From an uncultured Porphyromonadaceae bacterium (lineage in GTDB: Bacteria; Bacteroidota; Bacteroidia; Bacteroidales; UBA11471), in NCBI GenBank assembly GCA_900542765.1, contig UQOX01000028.1, positions 1-28,893 on the forward strand: 28,893 nucleotides of DNA, in the 5' to 3' direction. This document shows, in pieces, positions 15,986 through 25,530 of this stretch. How positions within the stretch are numbered: the stretch's first letter is position 1; each line of letters opens with the position of its first letter. Below the pieces are notes generated by a model. That model had not been told where the DNA came from. It did no database searches and was given only the letters and a program-made list of their open reading frames with translations. The translations under genes were made by a program, and so were the position numbers.

Positions 15986-18900
15986 TTATTCTTTGATGAG
16001 TTTGCGCGAGAAGGTTCCCTCCGAGGTGGTGATGGTCAGTGTGTAGTAGCCTTGCGGCAACTCGTTGAGACCACTGATGTTGAGCGGTGTTGCACCTTCG
16101 ATGAGGAGGCTGCGGTTGTAGACAACCGAACCGCCGGCGTTGTAGAGGGTAAATTCTACCACTTCGTTCGATACGCCGTTGAGTGAGATGGTCACTTCGT
16201 CGTTGAAGACGGTCGGGAAGACATTGACACGTTCGGTAACACTCATGACGGTCGTTTCGTCGATAGCGCCGCTCGGACGTTGTTCTTCATAGAGTCTCTT
16301 CACTTTGGGCGCGCTCAGAGCTCCGGTGTAGATGACCAGCTCGTCGATGGCACCTTGGAACGGCGTGTTGAAGTTGACGTTGCAGTTACCGATGACCATA
16401 TCTTCGGTTTCGAAGATGTCGCCCGTGGCATCATCTTTGGTTCCGACAAGTGCACCATCGATATACATGGTGATGACTTTGTTGGCCGAGTCGCGCACGC
16501 AGGTAAGGAAGTGCCAGTTGTTGTCGAAGTAGTCCGAAGCCGGTACGTCGAGGTTGGTCTTGGTGGTGTTATCGTCGATACCGAAGGTGAGGTTGTTGTT
16601 CTTGTATTGGATACCGATCCATTTACCCGTAGCTGTGGCAGTTGCACCGGCCGTGTGGCTTCCTTTGTGGAAGAGGTACCAGTCGATGCCGCTGGCTCCC
16701 GGCGACTTGAACCACAAGGCGATGGAGAATGAGCCTTTGCTCATCGACAGGGCGTCGTAGTGCGGTTGCACCATATAGCCGCTCTGGCCTTCGAACGAGA
16801 TGGCATTGCCCGATATGCCGCTTACCCATGCGGGAGTGAGGTTCTTGGCCGAGGCTTCACCCGAGATTTCGTTCTTGGCTGTCGTGCCGGTGGTCTCGTC
16901 GAAGTGGAATTGAGCTACTTCGGTGACAACTTCTTGGGCACGGACGGTGATGGTTCCCGGCAGCGATATGTCGGTGGTTCCGCCTTGGGTGCTCATGGTG
17001 AACTCAAAGGTGCCAATTTTTTCGGGCGTTCCGCTGATGGTTATCGTCGAGTTTTCTTTGTCGATAGAGGCTTCCACTCCTTTGGGAAGATTCCCTTCGA
17101 TGATTACGGTTTCGGCATTGAACCAATAGTATTGAATTTCGGTAATCGGTTCTTCCACTTCTACATTTTGTACCAAGTTACCATCGCCCACTTTCGAGAA
17201 TCGGGCTCCCGTCGGGTCGGTACCGTCGCCGATGTAATAGCCCAGATGGGGCGGTTGGTTGTAGGCCACGTTCTGCCAGGCAACACCCATGCGGTAAACG
17301 TGATCCTGCATCGGGGTCACCATGCGGTAGTCCGAGGCGTATGTCGTGGTGAATACGACCAGTGACGAGCTGGTCGAGCTATTCCACAGAATTACCTCTT
17401 CGCGCCAGTCGCCGAAGAGGTCGGCTTGCAGGCAAGGGGTCTTTTTGGTGCTGTTGCACGACGATGCGCTGGCGTAGTTATAAAGCGTGAAGATGCGGTT
17501 GGCTTTTCCGGTGGCGGCGTCCCATTTGTCGATGCGGTCGCCGTCGAGAAGTTCGTCTTGCAAGTCGCCGTCCCAGTAAATGCGGAAGTTGACCGAGGGA
17601 CGGTTTTTGGTATAAAGTACGTTACCGTGGCAATCGTAGATGTTGCCGTTGGCCGTCGACCAAAATTCAAAACCGCGGCTGGTCGGGTCGATGTCGGCGG
17701 CGATGCCACGGCCCACGTCGCTGCCGGTATATTCGCCGTAGATGATTTTACCCGTTCCGGCTTCGTGAATGTCAAAGCCGTATTGTGCCGATTTGTCTTC
17801 GTGAGGGGTAAACAGCTCGAGCCCGTCGAGGTCGGGGTCGAGGTCGGAGAGGTGTATGGCGTCACCGTGACCCATGCCGGTGCGGTACATCAATGTTCCG
17901 TCGTGGTCGATGGCACAAGCACCGTAGACGATTTCGTCGTACCCGTCGTCATCGACATCGCCCACAGAGAGGTTGTGGTTACCCTGTCCGTAGGCACCTT
18001 TTCCGTTGGTCGCCGAGTCGTGTATCCAGCGTTGGGTGAGGTTGGTGCCGTCGAAGTCATAAGCTACGAGTACGGCGCGGGTGTAATATCCGCGGCACAT
18101 GACGAGGCTCGGGTGAATGCCGTCGAGGTAAGCGATGCAGGCCAGGAAACGGTCTACCCGGTTGCCGTAACTGTCGCCCCACGAGCTTACGCTTCCGCGG
18201 GGAGGGTTGTAAGAGACGGTAGCCATTTCGGCTCCCGTTTCACCGTTGAACACGGTGAGGTATTCCGGGCCTGAAAGGATATATCCCGACGAGTTGCGAT
18301 AGTCTTTGCCGGGGTCGTCGTTGCCCATGAGCACATGTTTGCCTGTTCCGTCGATGGTGCCGGGGGCTGTCTTGCAGGCTACCTCGGCCTTGCCGTCACC
18401 GTCGAGGTCATAGACCATGAATTGGGTATAGTGGGCTCCGGCGCGGATATTTTGACCCAAATCGATGCGCCACAGTTTGGTCCCGTCGAGTTTATAGCAA
18501 TCGAGGATTACATTACCTGTGTAACCGGCTATGGAGTTGTCTTGTGAGTTCGAGGGGTCCCACTTCACGATGATTTCATATTCGCCGTCGCCGTCGACAT
18601 CACCGGCGCTGCAATCGTTGGGAGAGTAGGTGTAGTTTTCACCCTTGGGGAAACTTACGGTTTCTTTGTTGCGGGTACAGGTATAAGGTGGCGTTACTCC
18701 GGCAGCAGGGCGGTCGAGGGGTATCTCCTTATAGATGGTGGGCCAAATCTCTTCGACCGTATTGTTTTCGGTAACCTGTCCGTTGACCAGTGTCTCGACG
18801 ACGTATTTCGACGAGGTGGTGCCTTCGGTATCGGTGAAGTTGGTTACCGTGGTAAGAGGAGTGGGGGTAAGGAGCGTTCCGTCACGGTAGACGTTGAATG

Positions 18901-19096
18901 CGGTGGTTTTGTCATCGGTGTCGAGAAAACGCCAACTGAGGAAAATGCCTGACTTTTTCTGGCCTTCGCTTGTCGACATGTTCACAGCTACGACACCACG
19001 TCCGAGTTTCTCGGTCTGTGCCACTTGTGCCGTTCCCCAAGCAGGAATCGACAACGATAGCATGCACAAATACAGGAAGATGTAGTATTTTTTCAT
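15986..19096 (-). CDS. rhamnogalacturonan lyase PL11 with Ig-like, LamG and T9SS tail (paralogue 2)
   Basis: This 1036-residue protein has the same domain order as its downstream neighbour. It opens with signal peptide MKKYYIFLYLCMLSLSIPAW(G) and the PL11 region with LGRGVVAVNM, GDVDGDGEYEI, DLDGDGKAEV, KTAPGTIDG, RGSVSSWGDSYGNR, GQGNHNLSVGDVDDDG and LFGDWREEVILW. An Ig-like module (about 665-735), a LamG-like jelly roll (about 740-945; QFHFDETTGTT, MYIDGALVGT) and a T9SS-type tail from about 953 (VNVFPTVFNDEV, ending SRKLIKE) follow. The PL11 part is very similar to paralogue 1, while the LamG and tail parts have drifted much more. The two may therefore attack the same backbone but bind different glycans. 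Expected site: exported through the outer membrane and held on the surface or released. Confidence 0.92.
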   Translation of the reverse strand: MKKYYIFLYLCMLSLSIPAWGTAQVAQTEKLGRGVVAVNMSTSEGQKKSGIFLSWRFLDTDDKTTAFNVYRDGTLLTPTPLTTVTNFTDTEGTTSSKYVVETLVNGQVTENNTVEEIWPTIYKEIPLDRPAAGVTPPYTCTRNKETVSFPKGENYTYSPNDCSAGDVDGDGEYEIIVKWDPSNSQDNSIAGYTGNVILDCYKLDGTKLWRIDLGQNIRAGAHYTQFMVYDLDGDGKAEVACKTAPGTIDGTGKHVLMGNDDPGKDYRNSSGYILSGPEYLTVFNGETGAEMATVSYNPPRGSVSSWGDSYGNRVDRFLACIAYLDGIHPSLVMCRGYYTRAVLVAYDFDGTNLTQRWIHDSATNGKGAYGQGNHNLSVGDVDDDGYDEIVYGACAIDHDGTLMYRTGMGHGDAIHLSDLDPDLDGLELFTPHEDKSAQYGFDIHEAGTGKIIYGEYTGSDVGRGIAADIDPTSRGFEFWSTANGNIYDCHGNVLYTKNRPSVNFRIYWDGDLQDELLDGDRIDKWDAATGKANRIFTLYNYASASSCNSTKKTPCLQADLFGDWREEVILWNSSTSSSLVVFTTTYASDYRMVTPMQDHVYRMGVAWQNVAYNQPPHLGYYIGDGTDPTGARFSKVGDGNLVQNVEVEEPITEIQYYWFNAETVIIEGNLPKGVEASIDKENSTITISGTPEKIGTFEFTMSTQGGTTDISLPGTITVRAQEVVTEVAQFHFDETTGTTAKNEISGEASAKNLTPAWVSGISGNAISFEGQSGYMVQPHYDALSMSKGSFSIALWFKSPGASGIDWYLFHKGSHTAGATATATGKWIGIQYKNNNLTFGIDDNTTKTNLDVPASDYFDNNWHFLTCVRDSANKVITMYIDGALVGTKDDATGDIFETEDMVIGNCNVNFNTPFQGAIDELVIYTGALSAPKVKRLYEEQRPSGAIDETTVMSVTERVNVFPTVFNDEVTISLNGVSNEVVEFTLYNAGGSVVYNRSLLIEGATPLNISGLNELPQGYYTLTITTSEGTFSRKLIKE

Positions 19097-19115
19097 GGCA
19101 AAATGTTTTACGCTG

Positions 19116-19123
19116 CAAAGATA
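19116..19123 (-). promoter_or_regulatory. -7 box for PL11 paralogue 2
   Basis: The minus strand reads TATCTTTG, a perfect TAnnTTTG match, 19 bp before ATG 19096. No good -33 TTTG was seen at normal spacing, so it may need an activator. Confidence 0.5.
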
Positions 19124-19263
19124 TAAGATGCTGGTAGTTCGGTGACTGAAATTTTTGATACTGTTACTGTCTTTTTTGTTTCTTGACTTTTACTCACAAA
19201 TCGGGTTTTGGGCTGCAAATCATATTCCTGTCCCGCAAAACACGAGGTTGTCGCAAAAATTCT

Positions 19264-19271
19264 TATCTTTG
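19264..19271 (+). promoter_or_regulatory. -7 box for the ruvX-def-ettA cluster
   Basis: TATCTTTG lies only 9 bp before ATG 19281, so the transcript would have an extremely short leader. The -33 region is poor. Confidence 0.5.
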
Positions 19272-19280
19272 TCCCTCATT

Positions 19281-19709
19281 ATGGCTCGCATCATGTCGAT
19301 AGATTTCGGACGCAAGCGCACGGGCATAGCTGTCACCGATACCTTGCAGTTGATTGCTAACGGATTATGTACGGTAGCAACCCACGAGGCATTATCGTTT
19401 ATTCTCGATTATGTGCAGCGGGAGCCGGTCGAGCGTATTGTCGTGGGGTTGCCCCGGCGGCTCGACAACACGCCGTCGGAAAGCATGACTTACATCAAGC
19501 CTTTCGTGGCCAAGTTGCACAAGGCCCTGCCCGAGATGCCCATCGAGTTTTTCGACGAGCGCTTCACTTCGGCATTGGCGCATCGGGCCATGATCGACGG
19601 CGGATTGAAGCAGAAGGCTCGTCGCGACAAGGCTTTGGTCGATGAAATCAGTGCGACCATAATCTTGCAAGATTATATGGAAAGTAAATCTTTTAAAGAC
19701 AAATTATGA
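19281..19709 (+). CDS. ruvX: RuvX/YqgF family putative pre-16S rRNA nuclease
   Basis: This 142-residue RNase H-fold protein is of the YqgF family, which matures the 5' end of 16S rRNA and was earlier called a Holliday junction resolvase. The first metal-binding Asp is in the [14 protein letters not shown] strand near the N terminus. [21 protein letters not shown] and the C-terminal [14 protein letters not shown] motif carry the other acidic residues. The frame runs back to 19155, but ATG 19281 ([10 protein letters not shown]) matches the family N terminus and lies just after the -7 box. Its stop overlaps the ATG of the deformylase gene by four bases, so the two are translationally coupled. 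Confidence 0.93.
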   Translation: MARIMSIDFGRKRTGIAVTDTLQLIANGLCTVATHEALSFILDYVQREPVERIVVGLPRRLDNTPSESMTYIKPFVAKLHKALPEMPIEFFDERFTSALAHRAMIDGGLKQKARRDKALVDEISATIILQDYMESKSFKDKL

Positions 19710-20269
19710 TATTACCCATTTACCTCTACGGGCAGCCGGTGTTGCGTAAGGTTGCCACCGACATCACGCCCGATTATCCCGGCCTGAAAAAACTTGTCGA
19801 CGACATGTTCGAGACGATGGACAGTGCCGAAGGTGTAGGACTGGCCGCTCCGCAAATCGGCCTCGACATACGGGTGCTGGTCATCAACCTCGACCCCCTG
19901 TCCGATACATGGCCCGAATACAAGAACTACCGCAAGGCAATGATCAATGCCCACATCATAGCCACCGAAGGCGAGACCATCTCCCGCGAAGAAGGTTGCC
20001 TGAGCCTGCCCGGAATCCATGAGCCGGTCGTGCGTCAGGAAAAACTCTCCATACGCTATTGCGACGAGAACTTTGTCGAGCATACCGAAGTCTTTGAAGG
20101 CTATGTGGCCCGCGTTATCCAGCACGAGTATGACCATCTCGACGGCAAACTCTTCATCGACCATCTCTCGCCGATTCGCAAGCAACTCATCAAATCGAAA
20201 CTCAATAACATCATTCGGGGAAAAGCCTATTGCGACTATCGCACCAAAGCTGTCAGCCCCAAACGCTGA
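19706..20269 (+). CDS. def: peptide deformylase
   Basis: This 187-residue cytoplasmic metalloenzyme removes the formyl group from the N-terminal methionine of new proteins. All three motifs are present: GVGLAAPQ (43-50), EGCLS with metal ligand Cys98, and HEYDH with ligands His140 and His144 and catalytic Glu141. The length is normal for the family. It overlaps ruvX by ATGA and is followed 30 bp later by ettA, giving a small translation-related operon. Confidence 0.97.
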   Translation: MILPIYLYGQPVLRKVATDITPDYPGLKKLVDDMFETMDSAEGVGLAAPQIGLDIRVLVINLDPLSDTWPEYKNYRKAMINAHIIATEGETISREEGCLSLPGIHEPVVRQEKLSIRYCDENFVEHTEVFEGYVARVIQHEYDHLDGKLFIDHLSPIRKQLIKSKLNNIIRGKAYCDYRTKAVSPKR

Positions 20270-20299
20270 AAACTCCGATACGAAACAAGAACCACATTT

Positions 20300-21985
<1,686 letters not shown>

Positions 21986-22013
21986 GCCGCACCGGGCGGA
22001 TTCTGTAAAAATA

Positions 22014-22048
22014 GCAACGCCGTTTCCCCGACAGGGAAACGGCGTTGC
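22014..22048 (-). terminator. long hairpin between ettA and the DUF2007 gene
   Basis: A perfect 15-bp stem pairs GCAACGCCGTTTCCC (22014-22028) with its complement (22034-22048) across CGACA. On the minus strand TATTTTTA follows, making it an intrinsic terminator for the gene ending at 22066. It may also stop ettA transcripts, although no T run follows on the plus strand. Confidence 0.82.
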
Positions 22049-22065
22049 CGGTATAGGGCAAGGGA

Positions 22066-22290
22066 TTATTTGATATATCCGTGTTCTCGCAACAAGGCAT
22101 TGGCACGGGTTTCGTCTTCTTGTTTTGTCATCACGATGACGGCGGCCTCCATCGAGGTTATGGGGCCGTAAGGGGTGTGTGCGTTGTTGCGTGGGAAGCA
22201 GTCGATACCGGCATTGAGCAGTATCGATTCGAGCAGTTGGCATTCCCACGAGTCGCCGCGATACACGTCGATGATTTTCCCTCCTTCCAT
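22066..22290 (-). CDS. DUF2007-type small signal-transducing protein
   Basis: This 74-residue cytoplasmic protein resembles the DUF2007 family (putative prokaryotic signal-transducing proteins with a GlnB-like fold). It starts MEGGKIIDVYRGDSWECQLL and contains ESILLNAGIDCF, the pattern of a strand, a helix that samples two sequence positions and a glycine-rich turn. It ends in a short basic helix (ANALLREHGYIK). The frame extends to 22467, but ATG 22290 gives the normal family length. It begins 4 bp after the stop of the small envelope protein gene, so they are co-transcribed. Its biochemical role is unknown. Confidence 0.8.
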   Translation of the reverse strand: MEGGKIIDVYRGDSWECQLLESILLNAGIDCFPRNNAHTPYGPITSMEAAVIVMTKQEDETRANALLREHGYIK

Positions 22291-22294
22291 GAGG

Positions 22295-22624
22295 TTACAA
22301 CTCTTCGAGCAGTTTATCGATGTCTTCCTGGTCGAAGAGTACAAACACATGCCCCAGCAAGCCGATGCTGGCCAACTGTTTCTCCCCTTCGTACTCGATG
22401 TATCCGGCCGAAGCGAAGAAGAAATTTTTGCCCGATACCACCTCGTCGGCCACGGCATCGAGCACATAGCCGCCCAGCATCGAGATGAGCAGGTTGTCGC
22501 TTTGGTTGAGCGACTCTTTGAGTATCTCTTTCATCGCCTCGCGGTGGTCTTCGGTCGAGGGACAACTGAGAATCAGCGTCAATGCCAATACGGCGACAAC
22601 GCCCAGTGCAATCCATTTTTTCAT
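22295..22624 (-). CDS. small exported protein of unknown function, possible lipoprotein
   Basis: This 109-residue protein has an N-terminal hydrophobic segment (MKKWIALGVVAVLALTLILSC). It could be a lipoprotein signal (ILSC, with an unusual Leu at -2) or a membrane anchor. The rest is acidic: CPSTEDHREAMKEILKE is helical, then NQSDNLLISMLGGYVLD, a beta-rich KNFFFASAGYIEYEGEKQLASIGLLGHV and a helical acidic end. The PSxEDH start after the membrane segment is reminiscent of DUF4359-like proteins, but I am not sure of that. It is followed 4 bp later by the DUF2007 gene and has a TATCTTTG box 23 bp upstream. Confidence 0.75.
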   Translation of the reverse strand: MKKWIALGVVAVLALTLILSCPSTEDHREAMKEILKESLNQSDNLLISMLGGYVLDAVADEVVSGKNFFFASAGYIEYEGEKQLASIGLLGHVFVLFDQEDIDKLLEEL

Positions 22625-22646
22625 GTCGGAGTAAAATTAAATCTTT

Positions 22647-22654
22647 CAAAGATA
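22647..22654 (-). promoter_or_regulatory. -7 box for the small exported protein / DUF2007 pair
   Basis: The minus strand reads TATCTTTG, with an ATTG about 22 bp upstream (22680-22677) as a weak -33. The predicted leader is about 16 bases. Confidence 0.5.
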
Positions 22655-22735
22655 ATGCTTTTTGTTTTGAAACCCCCAATCCGTGTTCCAAAAAAGCAGG
22701 TTGTCGCTCTTTTCTCCACTCTGACGGTGTGCGGG

Positions 22736-22772
22736 AAAAAAGAGACCCCCGCCAGTCATGGCGGGTCTCTTT
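22736..22772 (-). terminator. intrinsic terminator of the RR-HK-PepSY cluster
   Basis: AAAGAGACC (22739-22747) pairs with GGTCTCTTT (22764-22772), continued by CGCCA/TGGCG after a 2-base bulge. On the minus strand a T tract follows (22741-22736). It lies 21 bp after the stop of the last cluster gene. Confidence 0.78.
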
Positions 22773-22793
22773 GCGTGGAATGAGATGCGATAC

Positions 22794-23654
22794 TCAAAGA
22801 ATGTTTCCTTGCACGTCGATTCCGACATTTATTTCACGACCGTTGTTTTCGAGTTCGAAGAGGTAATGCTCCCCACTTTCGGTTTCGATGTGGTAAACGT
22901 CATCGATGAGATAGCCGGCGTATATTGAATTGTCGAGGGCTTGTTGCACGGTTGCGGGGATATTTCGCAACGTCGTTTCGGTCTCGGTGCGTATCCACAC
23001 GTTCGAGGTGTCGAATATCACTTCGCGACACACATTCCCGTCGATGATTTCGACCTCGGTCCGTCGGCTTTCGACATCGATTTCGAGAATGCGGGCTCCC
23101 GGGTAGCGGTTTTCGATAAAGGCCCTGAGGCTCTCGTTGAGCGATGACGTGATGAGGTCGCCGTAGTCGTTGTCATTGTCGGTATCGGTCAGTGCCTTGA
23201 TGAGGATACCGTCGGCCGAGTAGTAGAGGTCGACATCGGTGTCGTTTCCCGCAGAGCGGCTTTCGGCTTCGATGACATAGAGGGTCTCGTAGTTTTCCCG
23301 TTCTATCATGTCGACGTCATCGACCACCCATTCGGCATAAGCACTTTGTTGATAGGCCGTTTTTACGGCTTCGGGCAAGGCCGAGAAGGGTATGTCGGTC
23401 TCGGTCATGTACCATCGTCCGCTGCGGTCGAACCAGGCTGAGTGTTCAACCTCTCTCCCCGATGAGGGGGCATTGAAGTCGGCGACAATGTAGCCGTTTT
23501 TTATCTCCCAGGAGATGCTTTTGGCCGATGGATACATGCTTTTCAGCGTGTTTCTTGCTTCGTCGGTGGTGAGCTGGCCGTTCTCTTCCTTGTCGCAACT
23601 GCAAAGTATCGGCAAGGTGCAGAGGGCAAAGGTGATGTAAAGGTGGGGTTTCAT
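22794..23654 (-). CDS. PepSY-like (DUF2874-type) lipoprotein with two repeats
   Basis: This 286-residue exported protein has a lipoprotein signal (MKPHLYITFALCTLPILCSC, modified Cys20). It contains two copies of a BLIP-like/PepSY-like module. In each copy a strand-rich first half is followed by a loop with LPEAVKTAYQQSAYAEWVVDDV (copy 1, about residues 30-150) or IPATVQQALDNSIYAGYLIDDV (copy 2, about 168-286), then a hydrophobic strand. The whole protein is very acidic, especially the hinge DTDNDNDYGD. PepSY-like proteins of this group are periplasmic or surface proteins of unclear function, often beside two-component systems. It starts 22 bp after the shorter PepSY-like gene, so they are co-transcribed. 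Confidence 0.85.
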   Translation of the reverse strand: MKPHLYITFALCTLPILCSCDKEENGQLTTDEARNTLKSMYPSAKSISWEIKNGYIVADFNAPSSGREVEHSAWFDRSGRWYMTETDIPFSALPEAVKTAYQQSAYAEWVVDDVDMIERENYETLYVIEAESRSAGNDTDVDLYYSADGILIKALTDTDNDNDYGDLITSSLNESLRAFIENRYPGARILEIDVESRRTEVEIIDGNVCREVIFDTSNVWIRTETETTLRNIPATVQQALDNSIYAGYLIDDVYHIETESGEHYLFELENNGREINVGIDVQGNIL

Positions 23655-23676
23655 GGCTTGGGGGATTAGGCGGTGG

Positions 23677-24117
23677 TTAGTCGTCGATTTCGATAAGGTT
23701 GAAGTTGAGGTCGAACGTCAGTTCGAGACGGTTGGTCAGTTTCACTTCATAGTCGCGTTTGTCGCGGTCTATTTTCACAATCGAGGCTTCGGGCCAGTTT
23801 TGTTTTACATAGGAGGCAATCTGGGCAGGAACGATGGCGGCGGGAACGGTGCTGTACTTGCAATCGATTTCTTTCCAGTCGCCGTTTTTGTAGAATTCGA
23901 TTTTTGCGCTGCTGGTGAAGACCACTTCATAGGTGCTTTCGAGGAATTCCCGTTCGTATTTGGCGTAGGCCACTTTTTCATTGGGGAAGTGTTGCTTGAT
24001 GAAGGTCTGTGCATTTTGCGGCAGTTGGTTGACGGTAATCATGCGGTCGTTGTCGGCTTTGGCGGTGATTGTACCCAAAGAGAACAAGATGGCGGCAAGA
24101 ATCATTAACTTTTTCAT
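23677..24117 (-). CDS. PepSY-like (DUF2874-type) exported protein, single module
   Basis: This 146-residue protein has a cleavable signal peptide (MKKLMILAAILFSLGTITAKA) and a single PepSY-like module. Its two halves read LPQNAQTFIKQHFPNEKVAYAKYE with STYEVVF, and VPAAIVPAQIASYVKQNWPEASIVKI with RDYEVKLTNRLELTFD. There is no lipobox, so it should be soluble in the periplasm. The frame extends to 24318, but ATG 24117 gives the signal peptide at once. It lies 125 bp after the histidine kinase stop. A GACATTTG box (24174-24167) resembles an imperfect -7, so it may also be transcribed on its own. It is probably an output or sensor partner of the two-component system. Confidence 0.87.
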   Translation of the reverse strand: MKKLMILAAILFSLGTITAKADNDRMITVNQLPQNAQTFIKQHFPNEKVAYAKYEREFLESTYEVVFTSSAKIEFYKNGDWKEIDCKYSTVPAAIVPAQIASYVKQNWPEASIVKIDRDKRDYEVKLTNRLELTFDLNFNLIEIDD

Positions 24118-24242
24118 AATGGTTGGTTTTAAGAGGTTGGACATGTGTTCTTGTTGTTTTCTGATACAAATGTCTGACCCGATTTTGAAATGAATTTGAA
24201 ATAATCGACTTTTTCGAGAAAAAATCGAAATTTTTTTTCGGT

Positions 24243-25514
24243 TTATGGCCAAGTTACCGAAAAACAGTGGCGGCCGTTGTCGAATCGGTATTCGAGTCCC
24301 AGATGGTAATATTTGCAAACCGCCTTTACAAGCGCGAGACCGAGGCCGGTCGACCCTTCTTTCTTTTCCCCTTGGAAGAAACGGTCGAAGATGCGGTCGG
24401 CGTCGAGCGGTTGGACCCCGTCGTTGCTGACCGAGAGTTCGCGCGGCCGTACGATGATGGCGATTTTGCTGCCGGGCTCGGAGTGCACGAAGGCGTTCTT
24501 CAACAGGTTGTTGGTGAGTGTCGATGCAAGTGATTCATTCATTTCCACCGTGAAATCTTCCTGAATGTCCGTTTCGCAGGAAAGTCCGCGGTCGGCATAT
24601 ATCTCATTATATAGTTCGGCTTGTTCTTCGATGAAAGAGCCCAAAGCGATGGGGCGGCTTTCGGGGAATTGTCCGTTTTCGATTTTGGTGAGCAGTAGCA
24701 GCGTTTTGTTCAGGCGCACGATGTGGTTGAGCGAACGTTGCATTTTGAGCAATTCTTCGGCTTGCATCTCGTTGGGCTCGGTTTTGTCGAGCAGCCATTC
24801 GATGCGAGAACCGAGAACGGCGAGCGGGGTCTGCAACTCATGCGAGGCGTTGCCGATGAATTGTTTCTGTTGCTCGACGACATTCTCGACCCGGTCTACG
24901 GCCTCCTGCGCTGCGGTATTGAGTTTCGAAAATTCCTTGATTCGGGTATTGTTGGGAACCCGGCTGTTTTTCTGTCCCGGCCGGTAGTGGTCGAGCCATT
25001 GCAAGAGTTCATACAAGGGTCGCATACTGCGATGGAAGACCCACATCGTAAGTATAAGCGTGGTGGTGAGCAGCAACAGATAGAGAATTACGACCCAGAA
25101 AAAAATGGCACGGAGCAAATCTTCTTTCTCAAAAGTGGGCGTGGCCACTTTCAGTTCGTAATAGTTCCCGCCGGCATCTTGGAAAATGGTCGTGAGAATG
25201 CGTGCCGGTTCGGTCTCTTCCTTTTCGGGAATATACACTTCGGCGTCGTAATAGTTGATGCGGGGGTGGGTGTCGACATAAAATTCATCGACGGGCACAA
25301 TCGAGTAGCTGTTGTTCGACCCGCTGTTGAGTGGCGGCAGTTCTCGACCGGCCAGCATGCGTATGATAATCATCTCGGAGTAGTCTTCGAGAGTGTCGTC
25401 GGCTTCGTCGTTGATTTCGTCGACCATCGTGATATAAAACAGTACGGCCCATAAGGCCATCAGGGGAAGCAGGAAAATCGAAAGTCGCAGTGCGACGCGG
25501 TAGATTAGTTTCAT
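24243..25514 (-). CDS. membrane sensor histidine kinase
   Basis: This 423-residue kinase has two membrane helices (about residues 6-30 and 134-158) enclosing a periplasmic sensor of about 100 residues with no family I can name. A HAMP-like linker (160-205) follows, then the dimerisation/phosphoacceptor helix with His225 in FIGNASHELQTPLAVLG. The ATP-binding domain shows NNLLKNAFVHSEPGS (N box), RIFDRFFQG (F box) and GSTGLGLALVKAV (G2 box). All catalytic parts are intact. It starts 16 bp after the response regulator stop, so the two are a cognate pair. It is of the general EnvZ/PhoR type; RprX-like kinases of Bacteroides are the closest comparison I can offer from memory. Confidence 0.94.
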   Translation of the reverse strand: MKLIYRVALRLSIFLLPLMALWAVLFYITMVDEINDEADDTLEDYSEMIIIRMLAGRELPPLNSGSNNSYSIVPVDEFYVDTHPRINYYDAEVYIPEKEETEPARILTTIFQDAGGNYYELKVATPTFEKEDLLRAIFFWVVILYLLLLTTTLILTMWVFHRSMRPLYELLQWLDHYRPGQKNSRVPNNTRIKEFSKLNTAAQEAVDRVENVVEQQKQFIGNASHELQTPLAVLGSRIEWLLDKTEPNEMQAEELLKMQRSLNHIVRLNKTLLLLTKIENGQFPESRPIALGSFIEEQAELYNEIYADRGLSCETDIQEDFTVEMNESLASTLTNNLLKNAFVHSEPGSKIAIIVRPRELSVSNDGVQPLDADRIFDRFFQGEKKEGSTGLGLALVKAVCKYYHLGLEYRFDNGRHCFSVTWP

Positions 25515-25530
25515 GGCGGGGAAGGGGAGT

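Noticed and set aside
12672..19096. Tandem lyase copies as an assembly or recombination artefact
   Set aside because: The two genes differ throughout, have separate promoters and terminators, and diverge strongly in LamG and tail regions. They are true paralogues.
24205..24227. AT-rich inverted repeat after the histidine kinase stop
   Set aside because: The pairing has a mismatch and an almost absent loop, so I could not support it as a terminator.
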